NCBI GenBank assembly: GCA_013176395.1
Contig: JABMLP010000002.1
Span: forward strand, 1,612,001 to 1,676,000
DNA length: 64,000 nucleotides
Source of the DNA: Venturia oleaginea
Lineage: Eukaryota > Ascomycota > Dothideomycetes > Venturiales > Venturiaceae
Direction: 5' to 3'
A program made the translations under genes and the position numbers. Position 1 is the first letter of the stretch. The number at the start of each line of letters is the position of its first letter. Positions 1-11,686 of this stretch are shown here, one piece after another. A model generated the notes under the pieces. It was not told the DNA's origin. It made no database searches and was given only the letters and a program-made list of their open reading frames with translations.

Positions 1-625
1 GGCTCGCAGAAAACCCTTCAATCATGTATTGGAAATGTCCTCGTTCACTTAAGAAACATGATAGCTAAGGGGGTAAGCAGCAACTCGAGAAGCTGCTATA
101 GATACTATTTGTAGTATACTAACGGCCGTGCGATACCTTGAAAAGCCTCGGCCTCAGGGGCGTTGAGAATATAAGTAATCTTACGGATCTGCTAGGACAG
201 TACGTTACAGTACCGGCGATAAGAGTATTTGAGCAATCTGATATGAGCGAAACGCTTACTATATATCACCGCAGATCACCGCAGAAACTCACAGTTTTGA
301 GCCAAATGATTGAGCCTTACTTCAGCGCCGATGCCAATATCGACAAGTTCCTAGCAATCTTGCTTGATTGAATAGCTGAAGTTGGAGATCTCGATCTCGG
401 TTTGAAGACATCAGGCTCGTATCGAAAATTCGTTGGAAGGCAATGAGATTGATGGGCGGGCGTGGCTGCAGTTTACCGTGCCTTGTTTGGATTTTCCTCA
501 GATCACGATGCATGAGAGGCTTGCTCAAAATTGGTAGAAAGGCCCTTGGGCGAGTAGGCAGTTTCTGGTCCCCGCTACCAATAGAAACCGTAATAATATT
601 CCAATGAGATGTTCTGATAGACCCT
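1..625. other. Left-edge region with one unassigned open frame
   Basis: This stretch lies beyond the 3' end of the Zn2Cys6 regulator gene. On the + strand a frame at 138-371 encodes up to 77 residues, ending in DKFLAILLD and a stop. A branch-like TACTAAC lies just upstream, near 116-122, so the frame could be the last exon of a gene that begins outside the window. I do not recognise the peptide, and the upstream side is closed by stops. Treat it as possible but unproven coding sequence. Confidence 0.2.
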
Positions 626-2770
626 CTATTCTTCCTGGAAATTTTCCCCGGCAAATTCCAAGCTTCCCATGCTTTCATCCAATCCTTGGAAGAAGGAAGA
701 TGTTGGTGAAGGGATGGAGGCATAAAAGTTGGGATCTCCCACCACTGCTTCGTGAACTATGGCCGACATGCTCGTTGAAGCTGGCAGCAGCAAGGGAGGC
801 GCCATAGGAGCCTGGCTTGCATTGGAGATGTTGCTAATGTTATGTATCTGCGATACAGCATTGTTGCACATGGCATCCATAGCATGATGGGCTTTTTGGA
901 CATAACCTGTCATGAACATTCCGGCTCCGACTTTCAGGAATGAAGATATGTTCATCAAAAGGCCAGCATCCGATCGAGCCGATATGAAAGAAGGACGGGC
1001 CACAATCTGGCGATACACTACTCTGAACGCGGAGAGAATATGTAACATGGAGAACCTGTCATTTTTAGTAAAGGGTCGGTCTCGTAGTAGCTTTTGCTCA
1101 TCGTTGCTAACATACCACTTTGTTAAGCCAGGACTAAACTCAGGAGTGCTCTGAATAGTCTCAAATGTTTGGAGAACCTTTCTAGCATTGGCGACTCGAA
1201 CCTTCGAATGATCCCGTATGCCAGGGATGTCAATTCCGGGCCTGTAAGTTGCCAGAGCTTCGAATTCGGTCACAATCATCATAACAAATGTATGGTACTC
1301 CAGGTGCATTATCAATACGCTTTGATGCTCGTCCGGCTCGGCCGATATTTCACTCCCAGGTCGCCAATCCAAAGGAATACTTTCTTTGAGCGCCAGGACT
1401 TCAGAATTTAGGAGCTCCAAATTGGGTATGTAGCCTTCTGCGATGCAGCTGGAGGCTTTCAATCTCGAAAATTTGTTGACAATGCGAGCAAGACTCAAGC
1501 GGAAACAAAATAGAGGGTTGTCGCCGGTGAACTGGTGGCTTGGAAAAGCTAATTTGCTTTCTACAAGCCGCGGATCGTCCCGATATTGAATGAGACACAT
1601 TTGGCTGATGGTCAAAATTCAGAGTTGCCAAAGTCATAGAGGCGCAGGTGCCGACTTACCTTTCGAGGATTAACGCGCACCAAGATAGACGTTGGAGCAA
1701 TGTGTTCGCAGCAGAAATGCTTTTCGGTAGCGCAGGACGAAGCAAGCGGGTAGCCCAACCGAGCCAGTTCCAGCACTGGTTCAGACGTTCAGTCTGCCAG
1801 CAGTACAAAGCCTACGCAACGTCAGTGATGTAAGCTCCGCGGGACGATGACTACAGCATACGATCAAAAGTTGAATTTGAATGACTCTGGTGTAAGTCGG
1901 AATAGGCAGGTAAAGCAAATGCGTATCTGAGAGGACTTGTAAGAACAGAGATTCTCTGACGTGACCAACATCATCTCTTTCAAGATTGCAGACACCACCA
2001 ACAGCAGTAGCGATTCTAAGCATCATCATATTCAATGGCTCGTTAACGGAAGGGTCCTGTGCGTAGCTATGCAGGATTTCTCGAAGCTCAAACTCGTCAA
2101 CGATAGGATAGAGTGGTAAAACATTCTTGATAAATGCTACGTGCATGTTAGCAAGCTTTCACATTGCTAAATTCTTCCGTTACCTTTGATGAAAAGTTCC
2201 ATGGTTTGAAGGGGCGGTACGGTGATATCAATAGAATCGGCAGTGGGATTCGGGGTCTCTTCTGCTAGACAAGTGAAAATACTGACAGTGTAGTCAGCAT
2301 AGCAAAGTCCAACTACTGTGCAGCTGTACACTAACGGTAGTAGAATACGTAATAGTTGTTGGTCCAACTCATCTTCTTGAGAACCATGAGCGGTAGGAGA
2401 CGTTTCGACTTCGGTAGAATCGCCCCTTACGGATTTCTCAGTTGAAAAATTTGGAGACTCAATATGTGTCGGATTGTTGGATTCATCCACAAGCGAGACA
2501 GATTGGGCAACGAGAGGCCATTCGGGACCGGCCCTCCAAATAGATCCAGAGTACTGGCATGGTTTATCGTAGAGAGTACAGTTCGTACATGCACTACGTT
2601 CTCGAGTCTGTCCCGAGCATTTCAGCTGGGCATCAGATGTCAGTCATACTTCTTTACGCTCATGTTAGGCAACCACTCACCCTTTTCGCGCGGCAATGAT
2701 CACAAGCTATGCTAACACGCTTCGTTCGTTTCTTCAAGGAACCGATAGGAGTTGAGTTCTTGGAAGCCAT
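626..2770 (-). CDS. Zn2Cys6 fungal-specific transcription factor
   Basis: Likely a nuclear DNA-binding regulator of about 639 residues. I assemble five exons: 2770-2681, 2625-2184, 2136-1862, 1793-1660 and 1604-626. All junctions are in phase with GT-AG ends. The start ATG at 2770 opens a short basic stretch followed by the binuclear zinc cluster, with cysteines at about 23, 26, 33, 43, 46 and 53 (C-x2-C-x6-C-x9-C-x2-C-x6-C). The first intron interrupts the cluster between the AKR and LKC residues. The later exons match the fungal-specific transcription factor domain (KNVLPLYPIVDEF; CWNWLGWATRL; CLIQYRDDPRLVE). The exon 3/4 splice (intron 1794-1861) is the least certain. No neighbour suggests a pathway, so the target genes are unknown. 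Confidence 0.88.
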
Positions 2771-3629
2771 ATCCGAATATCAGCACCAATGTTGCTCGGG
2801 GAAGTTGCGTGGTTTGTCGCTGATTATTATTCCAATTATCATTGGTGTTGCGCCAAAGATAGGCTACGTCAATCGTCCATTCAAGTTCTGAGCCATACGA
2901 TGAATGGGTAGAGCTACATGGCATCACTTGTCAAGTAGCCAACAATTCAACTTCATGTGCCCAACATTCCGGGAAATCTGGATTCAGGATGCTCGAATCT
3001 TTGAACTAAAACCTAGAGTCAAGGGCATGCCTTGAAATATGGAATTCGAGACGGCCTGAAGCTTTCCTCTAGTCAGCAGCCAATGTCGGTAAAGAGTGAG
3101 ATTCGTTAGTATGCTTCCATGGAAAGGCGAGACTGCCATTTCAATCTATACCAAACCCAAACTTGACCTGCGCTTGGTTTGGTTCATGCCAGCTGTCTCG
3201 GCAATTCTAGAGAGATGGTAGTAGTCGGATTTGTCTCTACACTGGTGATATGTCTTGACAGAATTGTGTTGGCGGTTGATGGTGATGGTCATGGTGTCCT
3301 CTCCTCTGCTCCCGTTCCTCGACTCGAAAAGCTCATGCCGATATCGGCCTCGGTCTCGGCATCTCGGGAGGCCATCTAACTCCTAGCACACTCTACGATT
3401 CAACAACATCACATGGACAGTTCATTGTTAGGAGCACGAATTACTCTTTAGTCCTTTAACAACTAGAGGCCAATTGCTACTACATCTGCATCCGCATCTA
3501 AATGTGAAAATCCAATTCTTCTTCCTTCACTCTCTACAGCTTTAATTCCGGTATTTCCTCTATCGCCCTATATAATCCCGCCACCCCCCTCTATTGCCCT
3601 ATATAATCCCGCTTTGTCGCGCTCTCACC
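2771..3629. other. Intergenic region, promoter side of the Zn2Cys6 gene
   Basis: No convincing gene. It should contain the promoter of the regulator that starts at 2770. Near its right end a 24-bp unit, CTCTAT(C/T)GCCCTATATAATCCCGC, occurs twice, at 3558-3581 and 3589-3612, just upstream of the GNAT remnant. Confidence 0.5.
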
Positions 3630-3878
3630 GCTTTTAGCCTTACAATTGAGGAGCAGCCGGATTTTCAAAGGATTGGGGCCAGTGTCTATGGTGGGACGAT
3701 GCGACATCCTGCGGTTGCAGGAAGGGTGTTGAGAAAATGCGGGTTTCGAGAGGAGGGACTGATGAGTGGGATGGTTTTGAAATGGGGTGAGGTAAGCGAT
3801 TTGGACATTTATGGCTTGACTAGAGGGAAGTGGGAAGGAATGAGGCAACTGGTTCAGCAATCGGACAGTATGGAGTAA
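3630..3878 (+). pseudogene. GNAT acetyltransferase remnant (C-terminal part)
   Basis: About 80 codons match only the end of a RimJ/RimL-type GNAT N-acetyltransferase. The peptide reads through an acetyl-CoA-binding-like segment (RVLRKCGFREEG) and a terminal YGLTRGKWE, the usual close of this family. A full enzyme needs roughly 160-200 residues. The first half, with the other core strands, is missing upstream, where there is repeat-rich non-coding sequence instead. I therefore read this as a truncated relic. It could be the last exon of an unspliced gene, but no upstream exon was recognised. Confidence 0.55.
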
Positions 3879-4159
3879 TTCTTAATTGGGTTAGCTTCAA
3901 TCTCTTAGCATTACACTTACGCTGCTCGGAATTGAATCAAGGAGAAGGCGTGAATATCAGTCGGAGCCCAATTCACCCATGACGCGAACCGATGAGTCTG
4001 GAATCAAACTGAAGTCGAGATTCGAAATTAAGCTTCAATCCGTGAACGGCCTGTAGACCTGAGACCGGCAGGAATTTTCCAGACTGATTGCAGCGCTCAT
4101 GTACGTACGACTTTACAACGTCGCGAGCCTCTACTACGAAACACTTTTCAGCCTCACAA

Positions 4160-4974
4160 ATGGCCACTCACTCTCCTCGCCAGTCGCATAATCAGTTCCA
4201 ATTTAACCACTCCACACCCCCTCCACCGCCACCCAAACCAGCATACTCGTCTGGCCAAGCAACACCGCAAGCTGGTCCTCCGCGACCTCCACTCCCACCC
4301 GGTCAATCGACCCAAGACGGCCAGAATCGCTGCTCTGGCGTATATCAGTCAGGAAACGGCGCACCGGCCGCGATCCCACCGCCTGAGCATGGCTGGTTTC
4401 CGGATATCGTAAAGGATAAGACGTTCGTTAAGGCGCATGCTTAAAAAATCACCACTACTTAACAAACTACAGGACTTCCGATCTTCAAAATCTTCTGTCG
4501 GACCTCACATTACAACAAGCTCTCGTCCAATCTCCTTCTACTGCCCATCCTTCCTTACTAGCCTCGACAACCTCTCTTCAATCCCGACTCTCTGACAACC
4601 TTGCCCTCGCCAACTCGTTGAAGGCCCTTGAAACTCGAATCCAGTCACAGAGACAAGCCACACAGTCGCGTTTGCTTACACTACGTGCACTCGAACGGCA
4701 GTGGCAGACCAAACAATCTGAACAAGACAATGCCTTGAGAGACTTCAGCCCGCCTGCTTTGTACACGAAGCTCAATGCTGGAGTTGGAGAGCAAGATGCT
4801 CTGTGTCGAGGACTTGAGGAAAGCTTTCTGGAAGGAGAAGAAAGAGGTGGCCAGGCGAGCGAAAGAGAGGTCTCTGAGTTTGTGAGACGGCTGCGAGACG
4901 CCAGAAAGGTTGGCTATCTTAGGCGGGAGCGGAAAGAGAGGTGGGATGAGGGACGGATTGGTGGTTGGAGATAA
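4160..4974 (+). CDS. VPS37: ESCRT-I subunit VPS37 (Mod_r domain)
   Basis: Component of ESCRT-I, which with Vps23, Vps28 and Mvb12 sorts ubiquitinated cargo at endosomes. Exons 4160-4422 and 4473-4974 give 254 residues. The intron has a weak GTTCGT donor, but it is the choice that keeps phase and joins DIVKDKT to TSDLQNLLSDL. The first 85 residues are proline-rich (six consecutive prolines), as in many fungal Vps37 proteins. The rest is a helical Mod_r domain with long predicted coiled coil (LANSLKALETRIQSQRQ; FVRRLRDARKVGYLRR). The chosen ATG opens MATHSPRQ; an upstream in-frame ATG at 4088 would add 24 residues with no family support. A second ESCRT gene, VPS24, lies 13 kb away. Confidence 0.87.
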
Positions 4975-5719
4975 TGATGATGATATAGGGTTGGCGTAAG
5001 TACCAAATCTGGGTTTACCTGCAATATCCGGCAAGCCTCACTCAAGCCTGCATCCGACAGCAAGCACGAGATGGAAGTATTCAGTGGACATGACTGACTT
5101 TTCGTGCCTTATTGCACTTCAGAGCAACGCCTCTGGGATTCGCTCCCTTCCTGCGCAATCAACAGTAATCATATTTCCTGCACTGGAACCACAGGGATTG
5201 TGACATATTTGCTTGGTAACTGGTTGCCTGGTTAAGGGGTTTCGAAATTTATACATTTTGAGGACAACAGGACAATGAAGGATACGAAAGGTGCATGCGA
5301 CTAGGGTTACCAGTGCGTCAAGAGTTTTACTATTACTGAAGCAAGCTCAAATCCTGCCTTCTCAACTGTCATGGCCTAGAATCCCATGTGAGGTCCAGGG
5401 TCTTGAAGCACCTCTTCTATCAGAATTACATGATCTGGAGGCCAATTGGACGAAGAAATAGTTTCTGAATATAGAACCAGATTTGTGCTACAAGATCAAC
5501 GAACGAGGCTGAGCCTAGCACTTGGCTTTCCAAGCTTTTTTTCTTGGAGGCTAGGCCCATTTTCATGTGACCATTGCCCCACCATGACCTAACGCCTAAG
5601 CCACTTCAAGTTTATCTCAGCTCACACCCAGGCATAAACAATCCTCAAACAGAACACTACAAACTCCCTTAACTGCTACTGGCGCAAATTCCTTCTCATT
5701 TTCCTACTCTCAAGCCATC
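4975..5719. other. Intergenic region between VPS37 and HET-C
   Basis: About 745 bp between two genes on the + strand. It should hold the VPS37 3' end and the HET-C promoter. From about 5640 the sequence is pyrimidine-rich up to the HET-C ATG, as is usual for fungal promoters. No gene or repeat recognised. Confidence 0.5.
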
Positions 5720-8350
5720 ATGGCGTCCTACAACTTCTCCTTCTTGCTAGGAATCGCGCTCCTCCTCGCCATCTCCACCCCGGTCTCAGCCTTCGGCGCG
5801 GGTAACATCGCATCCCTCTCCAAAATCGAGGGTCACAACTGGCGCCATGGCGATATCGAAGACATGCTCAAGACGGTCGCGTTTCTCAGAGGCCACAAAT
5901 GGACCTCGATGATGATCAAACGCGTCTATTTTGGAAATTGGCTCCGCGATTACTCTCAAGCTGTTGATGTGGGGACTTTGAAAGGTGTGCAAGCGGGTAC
6001 TATCCGGATTTTGGTTTGGGTACTGGCTTTTATGAGTTTTGGGTATGCGACGGCCGAGTTTGAGGTTACGGATGAGAGGTTGGGGACGTATAGGCCCGAG
6101 GAACATATTGATAATCCGAAGGATTATGCTGATAACGAGGTATGTTTTTACGTCTTTGCGATGGCAGGTTTGAAAGAGCTTGGCACTGCCGTGGGATCGT
6201 AATATGATGAGTTTTCGGGGTGTCGAAAGGAACAAATGGAGAAGGTATACTGATATTATGGACAGGATGCGCGCAAATATGACCCTAGACTTCGACCACC
6301 CATTGATCCCATTGAACTTGCTATCGATCCAAACACTGGTGAGTAGAAGCGACTTGGACTACGAACAAGTCTAGATCTCACTCATGAATAGGAATGAAAA
6401 ACTACATCGCGAACGATGCCGGTGGCTGGGCCACGAGTGCTGGCTACGTCAAGTTCAGCTTCGCTCGATCCATTCATTTCGGTAGAATGTACACGAGCAG
6501 CGCCAACCGAGGAAGTGAAGAGGATCTCTGTGAAGCTCTTCGCTGCTTGGGACAAGCGCTTCATACCCTTGAGGATTTTGGAGCTCACACGAATTATGTC
6601 GAACTGGCGTTGAAGGAGATGGGATTCAACAATGTCTTCACACATACAGGTACTCAGACTCAGGTAAACGTACGTGGAAAACACATCTACCCACTTGTGA
6701 CTGGCACATTCGGTGGCGTCGATTTCCTCCACTCAGTTCTTGGTGAAGCAACCGATCACATTACTCAGTCCGAGCTCGAGGAGATGAATGACACTTTGGG
6801 TATGGCTGCTGGTTCCAACAAGAAATCGACTGGCTCTGGAGGCTCTTCTGCGATCGACTCTCTCGGAGACCTGCTTTCCAAAGTTCCAGGTACTGGAGGC
6901 CTGATGGAGGAGGCCGCAAGACTCCAGGCCATGTCGAACCAGCAAGCAGCTTCAAATAGTGGTGCTCGAGGATTTGATGACGATTACAGCAGTTCGCGTG
7001 CACAAGCACCGAGCTTCCAGGCGCCTCCTGGATCTGTTGGAGGACCACCAGGCCCTGGGGTGAGTTCTTTCTCCCCTCCTGTCCATTGAATTTGTGCTAA
7101 AACTTCACTAGATCCCAGGAATGGATCCCAACACGGATCCTCAGGCCGTCATCGCTAAGATCTATCCGATCCTTGTCTTCCGCGACAACGTAGTACGCAC
7201 GATTAGTGGTATCGTTTCAAAGATTCCAGGCCTCGAGAAGCTCATTGACACCATTACGGAGCGGGTGACACTTTTTGTCTTCAGCCTACTCGCGCCATTC
7301 ATCCAACCTATCATTGCGGCCGCCAGCACGCAACTCAAGGTCGGCAGTTCCACAGTCGTTGATGCATCCGCTAGCCATCAATACGAGCCCTGGACAGATC
7401 CGAATTGCACCGATCCTACCCACTCATTGCTCAGCAAGGATCACTTCTCCAACATCCTCAATGGTCCAGCCGGACAGGTCGCTTCAGCTATTCTGCAATA
7501 TACGGCACCGCGTGTCATCTACGCATGGGATCATCCAGATGTGCCGGCTGATCAAGTATTGAACGACGTCTGCCGAGTCTTCCACCACCCAGCTCTACGC
7601 GATCCCCAGCTTGAGCTTCACAGAAACATGTACGGCGCCGTCGAAAACTGGGTGCAAAACCTCCCCGACCGGGGCCACAGTCTCAACAATGTCCTTAGTT
7701 CCGAGTCCGTGCGAGCAGGTAAAAACCATAAAGGCGGAGAAAATAGCGGCCACCAGCACGGAGGAGGCTTCACCACCATTCCAGGCGCCTCTGGCATCAC
7801 TGGCATGGGAAGCCACAGCAAAGTAGCCGGCTCTCCCTTTGAAATGTTCAATAAGAAACGGGAAATGGGTGGCTTCGATGATGTTTCTTCTTCTTCCGGC
7901 GGGGGAGCACCAGCATGGCAAACAGGAGGTCGGTACACCCTCGGCACACACGTCTTTTTCAACGGAGCGACATATAAATGTCTTACTACCCATCACGCCG
8001 ACGCTCCGGACTGGACCCCTACTGCTGCTCCTTCTCTTTGGGCTAAGATGGAAGCTGATCATGGTGCATCAGGTTCGCAACAGTCTTTCTCCCCACAACC
8101 GCAGTGGCAAAGTGGTGGATATGAGCAGCAGTCTTTTCAGCCGGCGCATCATGCGCAGCGCGTGCAGGATGATGGAGCCTATGAGGCTCCGACGAGTTAT
8201 CAGCAGGGATATGAACCTCAGCATGCGTATGGTGCTCCGCCGCCTCAGCAACCGCCGTATGGTGGACCACCTCAGCCGTCGTATGGAGGGGAATATCAGA
8301 ATCCACCTCCGGGGCCTTATGGGCAGTATGGCAGTGGCGGTGGGTACTGA
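5720..8350 (+). CDS. het-C: HET-C family protein with C-terminal CBM5/12-like module
   Basis: HET-C proteins take part in vegetative (heterokaryon) incompatibility in Neurospora and are otherwise of uncertain biochemical role. Exons 5720-6139, 6266-6338, 6392-7059 and 7112-8350 give 799 residues, with all junctions in phase. Residues 1-24 form a signal peptide ending VSAFG. The conserved HET-C core follows (HNWRHGDIEDMLKTVAFL; VYFGNWLRDYSQAVD; ALHTLEDFGAHTNYVEL). Residues about 656-699 form an unexpected compact module (WQTGGRYTLGTHVFFNG, then W-x-P and LW) with the spacing of CBM5/12 chitin-binding domains. The last 100 residues are rich in Q, P, G and Y (YGAPPPQQPPYGGPP). The predicted product enters the secretory pathway. 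The core assignment is firm; chitin binding is inference. Confidence 0.9.
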
Positions 8351-8743
8351 TTGAAAAGATCGAATGGCTGGGTTGTGGTTTTTGCGGATTGGGAAAGGGG
8401 ATGGAAGATGAAGGCATGATGCGAGCGAGGCACATGGGTGCGAATGAATTCCTACTGAGCTTATCGACGAAGAGCGGAGATGTTTATTCTTATTCCCATA
8501 CGTAGAACTACAACCCCACGAACAAGATTCCTCTTTCGTCTCTATTTCAACGATTCAAAATTGCCATGTCAAATCGCTCCAGTCAGCTATGCAACGCAGC
8601 ACGCAGATCTCTTTTTTGTGAACGCCGCGCCTCCCTTACTACCGCGTAGTGCTCATATATTTATACATTGAATGGTGTGAAGTACATCTCGTTCGCCGCC
8701 AATGATCAGATCGACGCTGTTGGATGAGTATTAGGAAGGATAT
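8351..8743. other. Convergent 3' intergenic region
   Basis: Lies between the stop of HET-C (+) and the stop of HSP10 (-). It should contain both 3' untranslated regions and polyadenylation sites. No additional gene seen. Confidence 0.5.
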
Positions 8744-9402
8744 TTATTCGTTGATCTTTGCGAGGAGCCTATGAGTGATTGTTAGAAAGAAACATGATTG
8801 TGAGTGATTGTGAGTAGATAGAGGAATGGTATTGGAGAACTGTGAAGAAATCGATATGGAGAGATGGGATTTCAGTACGTACTCGTGATCCCTGAAGAGG
8901 GAGTATTCCTCCTCACCGACCTTGATTGGGCTTCCGCCGTACTATTGACCTCGTCAGCATTGCCTTATTTCTCTTCCTTGATGCAGCCTATAATCTGGCT
9001 GCAGGATGGCATTATCCCATGTACTGGCAATGCGCTGCCAATTGTATCTGCATTTCTTCCTCTCCAAATCTTGGATCCAACGTACCTGAGGAATCAAAAC
9101 CTTGTCGCCAGGCTTCACACTGACACCTATCCTCTTTCCATCCTTGTCCAAACCTCCCGGACCCACTGCTAACACTTTTGCTTCGTTGAGTTCCTTGACG
9201 GCGGATTCCGGGAGGAAGATGCCGCCAGGGGTTTTGGCTTCGGCTTTGACGCGTTGGACGAGGATGCGGTCGAGAAGGGGGGCGAGGGCCTTGATCGATT
9301 TTACGGTGAGAGCCTGGGGGTTGTTAGTTTAGTTCGATTGATGGTGGACTTGAGAGTGGCATGATGGTTGATGTTGTGGTTGTTGGTTGGGAAGCTTACC
9401 AT
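8744..9402 (-). CDS. HSP10: Mitochondrial co-chaperonin HSP10 (GroES family)
   Basis: Caps the Hsp60 chamber in the mitochondrial matrix and is needed for folding imported proteins. Four exons, 9402-9400, 9313-9086, 8941-8883 and 8768-8744, give exactly 104 residues, the family's normal size. The first coding exon is only the ATG, followed directly by a GTAAGC donor. Family features in order: LAPLLDRILVQRV, the mobile loop KAEAKTPGGIFLPE, AVGPGGLDKDG, VKPGDKVLIPQYGG, and a C-terminal ELLAKINE. Introns are 86, 144 and 114 bp. It is transcribed away from the tRNA lysidine synthetase gene, with only 201 bp between start codons. A candidate heat-shock element lies in that gap. Confidence 0.95.
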
Positions 9403-9603
9403 TGTGAGGAAGGTGGTAAGTCGCGGAGGAGTTAGAATAGAATCGATGTTTATATGGGGAGAATTGTATTGGCGAAGAATTGGGTGAGAACGAATGTGGT
9501 GGTGAAATAAAGTTGGTATATCGAGAATCTTCTGTCTGCACGGACCTCTCCTATAAACTCCGAGTGAAGCACTCGTCCAAACTACACCCACAATAACAAA
9601 TAT
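9403..9603. promoter_or_regulatory. Bidirectional promoter region of HSP10 and TilS
   Basis: The 201-bp gap between two divergent start codons must carry both promoters and 5' leaders. It contains GAATCTTC at 9525-9532, which fits the two-module heat-shock core GAAnnTTC. I saw no third adjacent module, so Hsf1 binding is a guess supported mainly by the identity of HSP10 as a heat-shock gene. Confidence 0.4.
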
Positions 9604-11686
9604 ATGTTCCGAATAAGTAGCAGGCTTACTCAAGCTGCTAAGTCCATCTCCCGTCACGAGTTTCTCGATGCTGTAGCAGAAGTCTGCCCAGCGGCAGCTG
9701 CATCGAAACACAATGGAGGACTACCATTAGGTGAAAGATGACTTTGGCAATCAACCGAGCTCTTGCTGATGGTGATAGCTCTCGCCATAAGCGGTGGCGT
9801 AGACTCAATGGCCCTTGCTCTCATGTGTCGAGAGTATTTGCCTCAGAACGGAACCACTCTTCATGCTCTTGTTGTGGATCATGGCCTCCGTGCTGCAAGT
9901 CACGAAGAAGCGACGAAGGTGAGGGAGCTACTCCAGCAGCGATTAAGTGAGTTCTCAACTTCATCTACATGTCTGCAATTTAACACTTCCAGAGATCGAG
10001 GCTCAAATTCTACCCCTTAAGCTGCATGATTCACCAATGACAGCGACCAACCTGGAGACTTTCGCCCGGAAATCGAGATTTCAAGCATTAGGCAGGGCTT
10101 GCAGGCACTTGAGATCTTCTTTCCTTCTCCTCGGTCATCATTATGATGATCAGGCGGAAACGCTGCTAATGAGAATGGTCGATGGACATACCGCCACGCT
10201 TACGGGGATCCGGAAAATCGAAAACATTCCCGAGTGCTACGGTCTACACGGTATCAGTGGGAGTGGATCATATCTTTCACTTCAGCGCTCTCAACTGCCC
10301 CGCGATTGTGGCGTTTCAGGTCTCGAGCGCGGAGGTGTTCAGCTTGTACGGCCTCTTTTGGACTTCAACAAGAATCGACTACTAGCAACCTGCCAGGAAT
10401 TGAAGATGCCCTGGTTCGAAGATGAGACGAACAGGGATAAAACTCTTACCTGCAGAAACGCCGTCCGACACATTATGGATAACTACCGCCTACCCGAAGC
10501 TCTCAGGAGCACATCTCTCATCGCGATCAGCGAGTATAAGAGGCAAAGCGCAGATGAACGAGAAAGAGTCGTGAATAGGCTATTCGATGAGATGCCTCTC
10601 ACTCTCGACTTGCGATCCGGTGTTGTTACTGTAGACTTTCCCAAACTCAATCTCGCAATGATCAACCAGGCATTGCCACTCGAAATGTCTGAACTTTCGT
10701 CCCGGAATATCTGTTGGGACCAAGGGCATGAAAAGAGCCCCGAATGTTGGTACAATCCATTCAGCGTCGTTATTCCCTGCATGCTTGTGGAGCGAGTAGC
10801 AGATATAGTATACGCGGGTCCTAATCAGATGGCTGGGCGGTTCAGCGCCGTTGTGAGAGCCATATATAGCACTCCAACCGGATATGACACTCCAAGTGGA
10901 TATAACACTCCAAGCAGATATAACACTCGTTCCTTCTTTCGATCATCCAATTTCAAGGCTAAGATTCCGCCAAAAATTCACGAGGCATCTGGTCTATGTT
11001 TTGAGCATCTAAAGGATGGTCAAAGCGAAGACGTTTCCATGAAGTGGAAGATATACCGCGCCCCTCCAAAACAAAGGGACACCAAACTCGCAGACAACAT
11101 TCATATAGTACCTCAAAAACTACGCTTAGGTCCAACATCAGAGCTGAATGCGTTCCAAGAAGACAGCTTCTTGCTCTGGGACGGTCGATACTGGATCCAA
11201 GTTCACAACCCCGCTAAGCACGACCTGTGGGTTTGTAAACTCGACAAAGACAGCCTTGTCTCGCTCCGTGCCCTCCTGTCCACGGGACGCACTTTCATTC
11301 GTCATCAAAGCGATGGAGAAGTCATCAAGGACGCTCTCAAATATCTAAACACACTTCTCCGAGAGACAGCCAAGGGGATCATTCGATGGTCCCTGCCAGT
11401 GATTGTCTCTCATACACCAATGGCAGTCACGGCCACAGCAAATGTGCCTTCAAAAACTCCACAGATCCTGGCGTTTCCAACACTGGATCTGAGAGTGGAG
11501 GCTGCGGAGGATGGATTCTGGCCTGCTTGGGTCAAAGACCTGAAATGGGAGGTCAGATATAGAAAGATTGATCTTGGGAACAAGAAATTGGAGGATTGCC
11601 TCGTTGACGGTGGTGGAGACGAGGTAGGGTCTTGTTGGAATAACTCAGTACGCGTAGACAACTTCTTCCTTAGTAAAGAACTTTAA
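9604..11686 (+). CDS. tRNA(Ile)-lysidine synthetase, mitochondrial type (TilS/MesJ)
   Basis: TilS enzymes join lysine to C34 of a CAU-anticodon tRNA-Ile, changing its identity from Met to Ile. In fungi this serves mitochondrial translation. Exons 9604-9730, 9779-9946 and 9993-11686 give 662 residues. An N-terminal basic, Arg/Ser-rich stretch (MFRISSRLTQAAKS) resembles a mitochondrial presequence. The PP-loop ATP-binding signature LAISGGVDSMAL sits at about residues 44-55, ALVVDHGLR follows, and GHHYDDQAETLLMR is the family's HHxDDQAET motif. Later RPLLDFNK and CRNAVRH also fit. The protein is longer than bacterial TilS (about 430), with a C-terminal extension of unknown function that includes a TPSGYN-type tandem repeat. 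It shares a promoter region with HSP10. Confidence 0.88.
10871..10929 (+). repeat. Short in-frame tandem repeat inside TilS
   Basis: Three and a bit copies of an 18-bp unit encode TPTGYD, TPSGYN and TPSRYN, then a partial copy. The unit preserves the reading frame, so length variants would be tolerated. Confidence 0.75.
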
